A stretch of DNA of 64,000 bases from NCBI GenBank assembly GCA_022410635.1, contig JAJVDF010000208.1, positions 1,547,004 through 1,611,003 of the forward strand. Reading direction: 5' to 3'. The stretch comes from Tretioscincus oriximinensis. Its lineage: Eukaryota > Chordata > Lepidosauria > Squamata > Gymnophthalmidae. Shown here piece by piece: positions 10,337 through 19,127 of the stretch; position 1 is the first letter of the stretch, and each line of letters starts with the position of its first letter. The position numbers and the translations under genes were made by a program. The notes below the pieces were generated by a model. The model worked only from the letters and a program-made list of their open reading frames with translations. It did no database searches and was not told the origin of the DNA.

Positions 10337-10610
10337 ACCAATGACAGGGCTTGGAACTTTGACAACCGCCAATGACCAATGACAAGGCTTGGAACTTCGG
10401 CAACTTCCAGTGACCCCAGTGACAGGGCTTGGAACTTTGGCAACCTCCAGAGACCAACAACAGGGCTTGGAACGTTGGCAACCTCCAGAGACCAATGACA
10501 GGGCTTGGAACTTTGGCAACCTCCAGGGACCAATGACAGGGCTTGGAATTTTGGAAACCTCCAGAGACCAATGACAGGGCTTGGAACTTTGGCACCTTCC
10601 AGAGACCAAT
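10337..10610 (+). repeat. 38-bp minisatellite inside the Helitron-like element
   Basis: Seven full units plus a partial, with starts at 10337, 10375, 10413, 10453, 10491, 10529, 10567 and 10605. The unit is ACCAATGACAGGGCTTGG followed by AACTTTGGCAACCTCCAGAG. The unit at 10413 is 40 bp (a 2-bp insertion). The sister element at 28388 has one unit only. Confidence 0.95.
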
Positions 10611-10636
10611 GAGCCTCCAGGGACCCTCCAGAGAGG

Positions 10637-10830
10637 AAGATAAGCAGGAAAGGGAGGAAAGGAAGAAGAAAAGACAGATGTAGGAAATAAAGGAAAAAGA
10701 AAAGGGAGTAGGATGAAAAAAATGAAGGGAAAGAAATAAGGAAGGAACGGATTAAAGAAGGAAGAGGAAGAAGGAAAATAAGGAAGAAGGAAGGAAAGAA
10801 AGAAGGAAAGGCAGGGAGGGAGGGTTGAGG
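10637..10830. repeat. GGAA/GAAA purine-rich tract
   Basis: Imperfect purine-rich sequence between the minisatellite and the 3' end of the Helitron-like element. The sister copy has a shorter version at 28427-28560, so the tract is part of the element. Confidence 0.8.
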
Positions 10831-10904
10831 CATCTATGGAAGCAAGTGGGAGGAGGGGCTACAGACCGTTGCATTACCGTAAGGGAACGGGATAATTCCG
10901 CTAA

Positions 10905-11732
10905 TTTCTATATATGGTGCTTCCAAAGTACTGATGTCATTGCTTACTATCCACAAGGGTGATGAAATTACTGTTGCTCCCCACGGATGCGCCTACATTC
11001 CCCATGAAGGCCTGGTGTAAATCCTAGATTGTGCTGGCTGATCTGTATCGCTTCTGCCATTGGCTCTGGCCAAGGAAAGTGAAAAGAACATGACACGTGG
11101 GTCTTAAAGGCAAAAAGGCACGATTTGAACGAATAGTTCAGATTTAATTCTGGTTCACTTTAATTTTGGATGTACAAATTTAAAAATGTTTAGCTTGATG
11201 CAAACATTCACAAACACACCCTTTTCAAACGAATTTTTGTCCGTTTTCGCTCTCGCTCGCTCTCTCCTGACAAATGCGCCTCAATGGTTGACCAATTCTT
11301 TTTAAGACACACAGTGACACACCAGCTTTTTAAAAATCCCACTTTTGAATAGCAATTTTCATGTCTTCTTCCGAAATCTGATTGTAAGACCAACTCAATA
11401 AATATCTGCTAGCACTTGTGATTGTTATCAACAACAAAAACATCCTAAATAAAAATAACTTTGCTGGGAAGACTGCACACTTGATGCTGCTATTTGAAAC
11501 CTCGATGTTTGTGACTAAAAACCAGATAATTTCCATTTCCATTTGTTCCATGCGCCATTGATTGCGCACCACTCTTAACCAACGATGGGAGCTCCCGGAA
11601 TCCACGTATCAGGCAGGGAGCCCGGAAATGTAGAGCAGCCCTGAGTTATCTCTTTACTTCCTGGGCGGGACAAGAAGTGGTATCGAAAGTGATGTCACTT
11701 CCTGGACAGGGCAGACAGTAACATCACTCTGG
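10905..11732. other. Unrecognised sequence
   Basis: No gene or repeat recognised across about 830 bp. The sequence is moderately AT-rich with no long coding frame. Confidence 0.4.
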
Positions 11733-12091
11733 TAGGCTGGTCAGATGACCTCTTTTTTGGGGGGGGAAGCCGGTTTTGGCGCAATTTTCCCAATTTTTGC
11801 TGAGGAAATGTTTTTTTAAATTATTTTATTTTTAAATTCACTGCTCCACCACTAGGAGGCTCTGGCAACCGGTGCCAGCTCCTAAAGGCACCCTCCNCTC
11901 AGTAAAAAAAAATCTAAAAATGCAAATTTCTCATGCACTTTGAAAATTCTTGCACATTTCAGAAAATTCTCGCATGTTTCGTGGATTTNTCGGGTGGGAA
12001 TTTTGGAGGGTTATGCATGCTGGTGGGTGAGCTGCATATTCAAGAATATGCAAATTAGCATGAATATTAATAACCCCCNTTTGGGCCTCCG
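11733..12091 (-). mobile_element. TIR family A element, one end missing
   Basis: Reverse-complement of the elements at 6129 and 13666: TAGGCTGGTCAGATGACC, CCACCACTAGGAGGCTC, GAATATGCAAATTAGC and TTTGGGCCTCCGAGA. The outer terminal repeat on the right is lost. Confidence 0.72.
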
Positions 12092-12139
12092 AGACCACGT
12101 AGAGATGTTATTGTGAAGATCAGTACGAGATTCTCNTTC

Positions 12140-12335
12140 TGCTCCCAAGCCTGCACTTAACAGCAGAATGAATAGAGACTCGAGACAGGGCCTTCTTAAT
12201 GGTGACCCCCAGTTTATGCAATAGTCTCTTACCTGAAAGGCATTAAGCTCTTTCTCTGTATAATTTCAGTAAATCTTTGAAGATACACCTCTTTACTTTG
12301 GTTTTGGCTCCACTTCAGACACTCTTATTTTTCAT
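12140..12335 (+). mobile_element. LINE 3'-end-like fragment
   Basis: The order GACAGGGCCTTCTTAATGG then CCCAGTTTATGCAATAGTC then ACCTGAAAGGCATTAAGC follows the pattern downstream of ORF2 in reptile L2-like LINEs. The clade is not certain. Confidence 0.45.
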
Positions 12336-12614
12336 ATGTCTATATATTTGTCTGTTTGTGCTTTCTTATACATACAAAATGCAAAGTACATTTTAAAATT
12401 TCCCAAACATTTCCCCCCTTTTTATATAANCCTCCCTCCCGCTCCCCACCACTGCATTATATATACTTTTTTTATCTATTATGGCAGTTCAACTTTACAT
12501 ATGAAAAATCAAACTTAATCTTAGTTTCANAATTCAACTTCCCAATCTGCCTTCTGTATAATTTTTACTGGCCACCATTTTGTTTACGTTCTCTCCACTT
12601 CTGCACGTTGTCCA

Positions 12615-12815
12615 TAGGCTGACCAGATGACCCCCTTTTTTGGGGGGGGGTTTGGAAACCCATTTTTGGGGTGCCTCCCATTTTTTTCTGAGGAAAAGAA
12701 ATAAAAAAAAATGGAAAAAAAATCTTTTTTTGAAATAATTTTCCTCAGAAAAGACTGGAAGGCACCCCNAAAACGGGTTTTCAACCCCCCCCAAAAGGGG
12801 TCATCTGGTCAGCTC
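12615..12815. mobile_element. TIR family A/C palindromic element
   Basis: Two arms of about 60 bp each, beginning TAGGCTGACCAGATGACC on the left and its complement (GGGGTCATCTGGTCAGC) on the right, flank a short A/T centre. It shares terminal sequence with family A but is a nearly complete inverted repeat. Confidence 0.75.
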
Positions 12816-12971
12816 ATTATTAATCTTACGATTGGAAATATCAGCAGCAATCACATTAATTGTATATCCGTACATTTTTCTTATTTTTAGTTATCATCAG
12901 TCCTGTGACCTCCAGCATTAATCTTAAATAATGATGGAGGTAATGACACCCTTACAAGAAACCATAGGCTA

Positions 12972-13352
12972 TGTGTACTAAAATGCAGAGGCATCGCTTT
13001 GTCAACAGAATTCTGTATTTGTTAAAGCTATATGGTTGTTCCTGTAGTAATATACGGCCGTAAAATCTGAGCGTCGAAGAAATCCAACCTGACTGCTTGT
13101 TGGAAAGACAAATTATGATGCTGATGCTCAAGTATTTTGTCCACCTAAAGGGAAGACAGGACTCACTGGAACNACCTTGATGGTGAGAAAGACTTAATGC
13201 CAAAGGCTGGCAAGGATGAATGGACAGAGAGTGTCATGAAAACAGCAACCATGTTCTTGCCTAGAATTTAGAAGGGAGTGGAAGGCAGCAGGGCCTTGTG
13301 TGCTGTGGCTCCTGGAAAGGCAAAGAATCAGGCACAGCTGAATAACTGAGGG
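12972..13352 (+). mobile_element. RTE-BovB LINE, ORF2 C-terminus remnant
   Basis: Translating around frameshifts gives the order seen at the BovB ORF2 C-terminus: a CITLPTKV-like start (GAGGCATCGCTTTGTCAAC), a KAIWLFL / VIYGR-like patch, a segment reading MLMLKYFVHLKGRQDSLE near 13119-13172, and KNQAQLNN before a stop near 13349. Frames are broken and there is one n. It is a dead, 5'-truncated copy. BovB supplies the 3' tail recognised by Sauria SINEs. Confidence 0.75.
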
Positions 13353-13370
13353 CCAACGAAATTTAGAGTG

Positions 13371-13378
13371 ACATAGAC
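13371..13378. repeat. Left 8-bp target-site duplication
   Basis: ACATAGAC, exactly repeated at 13663-13670. Confidence 0.85.
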
Positions 13379-13662
13379 CAGACCTGGGCAAGGGGTGGCC
13401 CAAGGGCCACATGGGGCCTGCCCACTGTCTCTGACCGGGCTGCCCGTCTTAGCTCAGAGTTGGGGCTGTGGTTTTACTGTTATATGGTTTGGGAGCAAAG
13501 GATGAACTATAGTTGAACTTTGCTAGTTCTGGGCATTTCATCCCTAGGCTTTTGGAGCAAAAATTGTATTGGGTAGAACTGAGTTAACTATATTGGTCTG
13601 CCCCTCTAAAACCATCCCAATTTCTCATGTGGCCCCTTGGGANAATTAATCGCCCACCCCTG
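13379..13662. mobile_element. hAT-like non-autonomous DNA transposon
   Basis: 284 bp with ends resembling CAGGGGTGGGCAA-type hAT termini (left CAGACCTGGGCAAGGGGTGG, right CGCCCACCCCTG) and sub-terminal GGGCCACATGGGG / CATGTGGCCCC in inverted order. The flanking 8-bp duplication ACATAGAC is perfect, as expected for hAT. No transposase frame. It is inserted in the outer bases of the family A element that follows. Confidence 0.8.
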
Positions 13663-13670
13663 ACATAGAC
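13663..13670. repeat. Right 8-bp target-site duplication
   Basis: ACATAGAC. Its last five bases are also the first bases of the neighbouring TAGACTGACCAG terminus. Confidence 0.85.
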
Positions 13671-14059
13671 TGACCAGATTTTCTGAGGCCCAAACTAGAG
13701 CAATTAATATTCATGCTAATTTGCATATACATGANNATGTAAATCACCCACCAATGTGCATACCCCCCCCAAATCCCCACCTCAGAAATTCACGAAGCAT
13801 GCGAGAATTTTTCAAGGTGCATGAGAAACCTGCAAAGTGTGCAAGAATTTTCAAAGTGTGTGAGAATTTTTCATTTTTTTTATTTTTCACTAAGGGGAGC
13901 TGCCTCTGCTTGTCAGAGCCCCCTAGTGGTGGTGTAGTGAATTTTTTTAAAAAAAATACTCAGCAAAAAATGGGGAAATTGTGTCCCCCCACCTGGGAGT
14001 GCAGGTTAGACACCCCAAAACTGGGTTCCCCCCCCAAAAGGGGTCATCTGGTCAGCCTA
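13666..14059 (+). mobile_element. TIR family A element, most complete copy
   Basis: Starts TAGACTGACCAGAT and ends ATCTGGTCAGCCTA, an inverted pair with one mismatch, with TA as the outermost bases on both sides (compatible with TA target duplication). Inside are AATTTGCATATACATG, several GTGTGAGAATTTTTC-like repeats and CCCCTAGTGGTGGTG. No coding capacity. Confidence 0.78.
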
Positions 14060-14554
14060 GAGTAACATGCACTCAAGTCATCTGAAGTCAGAACATGCCA
14101 GAGTGTAGGTGCCACCACCAGGACGGCCCTGGTGCGATGCTACTCTGTATCCACTGCTATTAGTCTACAATTGGCAGGAAACAGTCCTCAGAGACGATTT
14201 TGCTTGTGTCCTCCTAGCAGTCACAGGCGTTCAGTATGGATCTAGACGGGACGACAATCCAGTATAAGCAGCTCCCTTATTTTCCTACTTAATGGACCGT
14301 TCGGCAGACTTTTAATAAAACAGAGGGATTAAAAAACGGATTTGCAGAGTGCCACCAAATCCACAACTTCCCGTCTCTGTAACGAGCGCAATAACAGGAG
14401 AGCATCGAAACTGGGAAACAGATGTGGCCGGGAAGAACGGAAGTGTTCGCAGAGGACAAGAGAAACGAGATGTGGAAGGACCAAGGCGAAGGAGGGGGTT
14501 CTCTGATTTTCGGATTTCCCAAATGAGAAAAAGATTCAAATCCCCCTCCAGAAT
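14060..14554. other. Unrecognised sequence
   Basis: Opposed open frames of about 75 codons overlap at 14289-14582. No family similarity is recognised and I do not call a gene. Confidence 0.4.
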
Positions 14555-14595
14555 TTGTTCCCCACCNCCAAAAAAGGGGTAATCTGGTCAGCCTA
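14555..14595 (+). mobile_element. TIR family A/C terminal fragment
   Basis: A solo right end, with a C/A patch then GGGGTAATCTGGTCAGCCTA. Confidence 0.6.
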
Positions 14596-14634
14596 GTTGA
14601 AGAAATGCCATTTTCNTTCCCATTTTCAGAGATT

Positions 14635-14722
14635 GTTTTAAGATGTCAATTTTGTTTTGCTTTTGTTGGCCGAAGACCTCCAGGTATAGGATGGGGTATA
14701 AGTATAAATAAATAAATAAATT
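14635..14722 (+). mobile_element. LINE/SINE 3' tail of BovB type
   Basis: GTTGGCCGAAGACCTCCAGG, GGATGGGGTATAAGTATAAA and (TAAA)n match the tail of the Sauria SINE at 42729. The 5' part is absent. Confidence 0.55.
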
Positions 14723-15384
14723 TAATCCATCCCTGAGGCTCAGTTCCCTAATCAATGCCCCTTTCTGCATAGCCACACTAATCCAGTTCAACAAAGGGAT
14801 CACTAGCCCACATTGAACAAACTGGCCACCCACTGATGTCATGGCACAATCCTGACTTAATTTCGCCACAATCGCTTATTACGCGAGGGCGCTGAGCATC
14901 TGGGTGTCCTCCCGGAAATGGGCACAACCCCCAGAGGAGGGGAAAAACAGCTTTCTGCCTTCCCAGAGCAGTTGTGTGAGAAAATATGGACAACGGAGTT
15001 GCAAGCCCTTTCTGCCTCTGAAATGGCTTTCGGAGTGAACTTTCCAAAGTTCAGCCAACGTCTAATTTTAACCGTAAGCTCCAGAAGGGAGAGAAGAGCT
15101 GGTGGGAACAGTGCAGCATCCCTTGAAGCTCTGACCTAGGACAGGAAAAGAGCTGTCAGCCTCCTTGTCTATCGTCGGCAGTCCCAGGGGAGGCGACAAG
15201 GGGCGAATGTTTCCTAACACGTTCCCACTGTAAAAAGTAGAATCAAATCAATTATAAATACATCTCTTCAGCCGACACCACCGACCTCGGGGGGCTTTTA
15301 TTTGGTGGGCAGGTAGGGGTGGTTTTTGCAAAATCACTGGCACACCTATTCACCCAAGGCCCTTTGAGTGTGCTCAAAATCAAA
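14723..15384. other. Unrecognised sequence
   Basis: No gene or repeat recognised. Confidence 0.4.
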
Positions 15385-15386
15385 TG

Positions 15387-15438
<52 letters not shown>

Positions 15439-15439
15439 T
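15385..15439. repeat. (ATC)n microsatellite
   Basis: About 18 pure ATC units. Confidence 0.97.
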
Positions 15440-15529
15440 GTATAGCTCCCAACTTGATCCCCTTTGGGCTGTTTAAACACATAGCTGGTTAGATCCGTTT
15501 TGGCACATCTGGATTATAAACACCTAAGA

Positions 15530-15597
15530 GAAGCCCTTCTGAATGGGCCCAGAGCCCAATCAGTCCAGCCTTCCGCCTCACCCAGTGGTCCTCTATA
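15530..15597 (-). mobile_element. CR1 3' end, interrupted
   Basis: AGAGAAGCCCTTCTGAATGG and AGTCCAGCCTTCCGCCTC up to CACCCAGTGGTCC. The next part of the CR1 resumes at 16134, so 15600-16133 is an insertion. Confidence 0.75.
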
Positions 15598-15599
15598 CT

Positions 15600-16133
15600 C
15601 AAACACTGTATCCCCTTAAAGTCGGATATACAACCGCATGTCACTATATAATGGGATTCGGCATAAATACTTGTATGTAACACATGCACAATTTATTCAA
15701 CCTTAGTATCAAACATATATACATCCACAGTAACCTCTAACACATGTGTACTAATCTAAAAAAGTCCAACCACTGTCAGCCCAGGATAAAGTCCATCTAT
15801 ATCACCAGCCAGCTCAAAAGAATACAAGACTAAATGCCATATAAAAGTTCATATCTATATAGGAATCTGTAATTCCGGATTATCTCGAAAGGATGACGGT
15901 AACAGCTGGATGTAGACAATTCTAAGATGTAGTAGATATAGGTAGGATAGAGGTACTCATAGTCGGAACAACCTTCACGCATTATTGTTAAGGAGGTTTT
16001 CGACTTTCGTCTTTTTCAACAGCTTATTTGTTGGAACCTATTGACAACTGAGAGCTGATCATACATAAATATCAATCTTAAGCTGCATCATCTATGTATT
16101 GCAGTCTATAAAATAATAGAACATTCTGCATCT
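15600..16133. mobile_element. Unclassified AT-rich insertion in CR1, first copy
   Basis: It interrupts the CR1 at a definable point. Its first about 105 bp (15606-15710, CTGTATCCCCTTAAAGTCGG ... TTGTATGTAACACATG ... ATTTATTCA) recur as a diverged direct repeat at 16250-16352. No open frame of note. Confidence 0.5.
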
Positions 16134-16205
16134 CAAGCAGAAGAACGGAAAACTCTCCCCTGTTCTCAATTCCCTACAAATGGTACTTCAGGAATACTAC
16201 GGTAA
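16134..16205 (-). mobile_element. CR1 3' UTR, continuation
   Basis: CAAGCAGAAGAACGGAAAAC and CCCTGTTCTCAATTCCC and TGGTACTTCAGGAATAC, following on from the piece at 15530-15597. Confidence 0.75.
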
Positions 16206-16859
16206 ACAATCAAGCAGACACAGATTCAAGTATACAAACACACAAGTTACTGTATCCCCTTAAGAAGTCAGGTACATACTTTGATCCACCACGTATATAT
16301 GTGGTATAGCATAAAACCTTGTACGTTACAAGGATATAATTTATTCATTCACTAGTAACACGTCAGCAATCCATAACATATGAACAATAAAGCAACCCTA
16401 TATCATATAGACATCTGTCTAAACAATCCCAATCGTACTTGGTAGTCTTTTCATATAATCACTTCAGCCCCCATTTATCCTTGTTCTTAGGATACTGTCC
16501 ATAGTTGAGCNTATTCAAAAGGTGGCTCCAGCTGCTTCGCGTTGCCTCCATGCCTAGGAACAGGGATGTCCTAACATCTTTATTTTTGTTCCAGCCTGTA
16601 AGCCGTTGATGAAGACTACCGTCAAAAACATCCTGTATAATCGCGCAAAGGTTGTTCACATTACAAGACTGGCCGGACCCATCTCTGCCAGCAACCAGCA
16701 CTATGTTTATCCTTTTGAAGATGCTCGACTATGAATTCTCAATGTGTGAGATATACTATTGGACTTTATGCACAGTTATATATTGATGAGCAAAAGAGAA
16801 GTGTATCCCTACATGTCTATGGACAGTATCCTAAGAACAAGGATAAATGGGGGCTGAAT
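16206..16859. mobile_element. Unclassified insertion in CR1, second copy, with 42-bp inverted repeat
   Basis: It begins with the diverged direct repeat of 15606 and ends with two perfect 42-bp inverted arms at 16463-16504 and 16817-16858 (core CATTTATCCTTGTTCTTAGG), 312 bp apart. Within the loop, 16607-16625 (TGATGAAGACTACCGTCAA) has a small GAC/GTC stem reminiscent of a decayed hammerhead core. A Penelope-like or DIRS-like origin is possible but unproven. Confidence 0.5.
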
Positions 16860-17040
16860 TGATTCTTTCGAGGCTGAAGAGGCCCAGACATTGCAGCCCG
16901 ATTCCATTAGGGAGGTGCTCCAGCCCTTTGACCGTTCTTGTTGCCCTTTTCTGCACCTTCTCTAGTTCCACAATATCTTTTCTGAGATGTGATGACCAGA
17001 ATTGTACAGGTTATTCCAAATGTGGCCTCATCAATCTGGA
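16860..17040 (-). mobile_element. CR1 ORF2 C-terminal region
   Basis: GAGGCTGAAGAGGCCCAGAC, CTTGTTGCCCTTTTCTGC and GAATTGTACAGGTTATTCC are the reverse complement of CR1 ORF2 near its end, consistent in order with the CR1 pieces at 15530 and 16134. Confidence 0.82.
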
Positions 17041-17044
17041 TTAT

Positions 17045-17290
17045 CTCTATCTAAACTAGCCATAGCAACACATGTCTGCATTGAGATCAGTAACCCATGC
17101 TCTGGTCATTTCCAGACTGGATTATCACAATGTGCTCTACATGGGGCTACCCTTGAAGATAGTTCGGAAGATGCAACTGCTGCAGAATGCAACATCTAGG
17201 CTGCTCTCTGGCATGACTGTTGCTGGTTTTAAAAGTGACACATCAGGTGCTANTTTGCTACCGAGCCCAATCCAAAGTGCTGAATGCTAA
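17045..17290 (+). mobile_element. L2-clade LINE, ORF2 C-terminal remnant
   Basis: An open stretch from 17072 reads THALVISRLDYHNVLY then GLPLKIVRKMQLLQNATSRL. SRLDY-N-L-GLP then LQ-QNA-R is the signature order downstream of the reverse transcriptase in L2-type LINEs. It decays after an n at 17253. No endonuclease or catalytic reverse transcriptase part is present. Confidence 0.78.
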
Positions 17291-17497
17291 TTTATATCAA
17301 AGGCTTTGAGCACAAATGCCTAGTAAGGGAGTTCGTAGCACTTGGAGACTAACAGGAGAAAGGTAGGGGGCATCAACAGAGGTGCCTATGAGTTCTGTGG
17401 CCAGGTGGTTCCTGTCCGCAAGCGGTGAACCAGATGTAGCTGAAAATATACAAGGACGCTTGATGTATTTCCGAGGTGCTGTTCTAACATGAACTTT
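17291..17497 (+). mobile_element. Decayed continuation of L2-type LINE
   Basis: Patches such as GGTGCCTATGAGTTCTGTGG and GGTGGTTCCTGTCCGC sit where the L2 3' end would be. Frame and identity are largely lost. Confidence 0.4.
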
Positions 17498-17573
17498 TAA
17501 TCATTTTCAATCCTAAAAAACTGAACTTAAATTGAAAAAAGAAAAAACCAGTTTCTGTTCTGATTTAGTCCAG
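17498..17573. mobile_element. TIR family B element, left half
   Basis: TTTTAATCATTTTCAATCC to CCAGTTTCTGTTCTG matches the left half of 8099-8213. The right half is at 18108-18136, separated by a SINE. Confidence 0.55.
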
Positions 17574-17574
17574 T

Positions 17575-18101
17575 AGGCACGAATGGCTCAGTCACTAAGG
17601 AGACGGTCTTTCATCAGAGAGATGGGGTTTCGAAGTCCTGTGTTGGACGTGGGGAAGGGNGGGTGCCTTCAACTAGCCTGCAGCTCTAGGCAACCCAGCT
17701 ATTCGAAAGAGATGCAAATTTGTCACCTGCATTTCAATTAGATAAACGAGTACCATCATTAACCTGGTGGGGAAGATAGAAAAAGATATAAGCCTTTGGG
17801 TGAAAATTAACCCAGTAAGCTGCTCTGGAAAAGAGTGGGTTATACTAACTCAATTCTTCTTCTTTTTCTTTTTTTTTCTTCTTCTTTGTCTTCTTCTCCT
17901 CCTCCTCCTCCTACTACTACTCCCCTTCTCCTCCTCCTCCTCCTCCTCCTCCTCTTCTTCTTCTTCTTCTTCTTCTTCTTCTTCTTCTTCTTCTTCTTCT
18001 TCTTCTTCTTCTTCTTCTTCTTCTTCTTCTTCTTCTTCTTCTTCTTNTTCTTCTTCTTCTTCTTCTTCTTCTTCTTCTTCTCCTCCTCCTCCTCCTTCTC
18101 C
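17575..18101 (+). mobile_element. TTC-tailed tRNA SINE, full copy
   Basis: tRNA-like head AGGCACGAATGGCTCAGTC (A-box-like) and GGGGTTTCGAAGTCC (B-box-like), body CAACCCAGCTATTCGAAAG and CTGGTGGGGAAGATAGAA, tail GTAAGCTGCTCTGG and GTGGGTTATA, then about 240 bp of TTC/TCC units (from 17853, one n). It is inserted inside a family B TIR element. Confidence 0.82.
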
Positions 18102-18107
18102 TGTTCT

Positions 18108-18136
18108 TCAGGACTGAAGATGGATTGGAACAGTAA
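18108..18136. mobile_element. TIR family B element, right half
   Basis: GTTCTTCAGGACTGAAGATG matches the right terminal repeat of the element at 8099-8213. Confidence 0.55.
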
Positions 18137-18251
18137 CCAAGAAGAGACAATTAGCCTGGAAGGCTACCACTGAGAAGGCCCTCTGTTGTATCCGCACTTC
18201 CTTCCCTGTTGAAGGTTCTGCCGCTATTAAGAAGGCCTCACTGTTGGCTCA

Positions 18252-18522
18252 GAAGGGTCAGCTTTGTTCCCATTGGCATATGGAATGACTAGAAGCAATG
18301 GGATGAAACTGCCAGGGAGGAGACATCTGAAAGATCTTTCTGACAGTCAAAGTGATAAACCAGTGGAAGAGGTTGCCACTGGTGGCGGCGAGTTTTCTTT
18401 CACTGAAAGTCTTCAAACAGGGGCTGGACAGTCTCCTGCCTGGGATGGTTTAATTAATCTTGTATTGAGCAGGGGGTTGGACCCAATGACCCTGGAGGTC
18501 CCTTCCAACTCTATGATCTTAG
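18252..18522 (+). mobile_element. CR1 3' region, GATTCTATGATTC subtype
   Basis: AGAAGCAATGGGATGAAACTG, TGCCACTGGTGGCGGCGAG, GGTCCCTTCCAACTCTATGA. Plus-strand copy of the subtype seen on the minus strand at 34672. Confidence 0.85.
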
Positions 18523-19127
18523 GGCACGGGGAAGAATTTATGGGAGTAGACACATCCGAGAGGAGTTCTAAAGATGGCTGTATCTTCATTACTACGTGGT
18601 TCCATCTCTTAGGCTTTTGACTGCCTTCTGCATCTTCTCTCTTCTNTGCCTCTTTCACACACAGACTGATTGAGACACCCAGTAAACAAATCTTCAAAGG
18701 AGCGGATCTAAAACAGTTTACAGAGGCTTTCCAGAGGCCTCAACCCCACAGTCTCCGCCATGAGGTCTTTCCACACCAGCAAAGGTTATCCGACGTTCTG
18801 CGGGCGATTCAGTATTTTCTGGTCTAAGACAAAAAACACGCATCTCCTAATCGGAAACCAAACTGGGGTGAGGAACAGGGGTGATGGTGGGACCTGAAAC
18901 CAAGCCAGCCAACATCTGCTGGGTTAAGGGAAGATTTACAAATTAAAAAATAATAACCGAGATGGCGGACGCCCAGCGGAGACGTCCTGTGTGTGTGTTC
19001 AGGCCTCCATGTGGACAGAGGAAAATGTGCTAAGGCTGAAGCAGGACTTGGCGAGAGGTTCAAAGCATTAGGGGGGTTTAATGAGTTACTGTCTGAAGCC
19101 AGGAAACAACTCATGAACACACTCCTC
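18523..19127. other. Unrecognised sequence
   Basis: No repeat or gene recognised. Confidence 0.4.

Larger units (their letters stand above)
10283..10904 (+). mobile_element. Helitron-like non-autonomous element, long copy
   Basis: It begins TCTGTACATTTAATAAG and ends with a decayed hairpin (CCGTTGCATTACCG... GGGAACGG), about 10 bases, then CTAA. The preceding base is A and the following base is T, as expected for A|T Helitron insertion. The 5' TC, 3' hairpin, terminal CTRR and lack of inverted repeats are Helitron hallmarks. A second copy at 28342-28603 shares both ends and the internal ACCAATGACAGGGCTTGG. No Rep/helicase coding region. Confidence 0.62.

Noticed and set aside
10337..10610. 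CRISPR-like array
   Set aside because: Units are contiguous 38-40 bp repeats without spacers, in a vertebrate transposon.
14289..14582. Overlapping 75-77 codon frames
   Set aside because: Both strands open over the same stretch, no family similarity, and the end overlaps a transposon fragment.
15606..16352. LTR pair of an endogenous retrovirus
   Set aside because: Repeats are ~105 bp, strongly diverged, without TG...CA ends, primer-binding site or gag/pol coding sequence.
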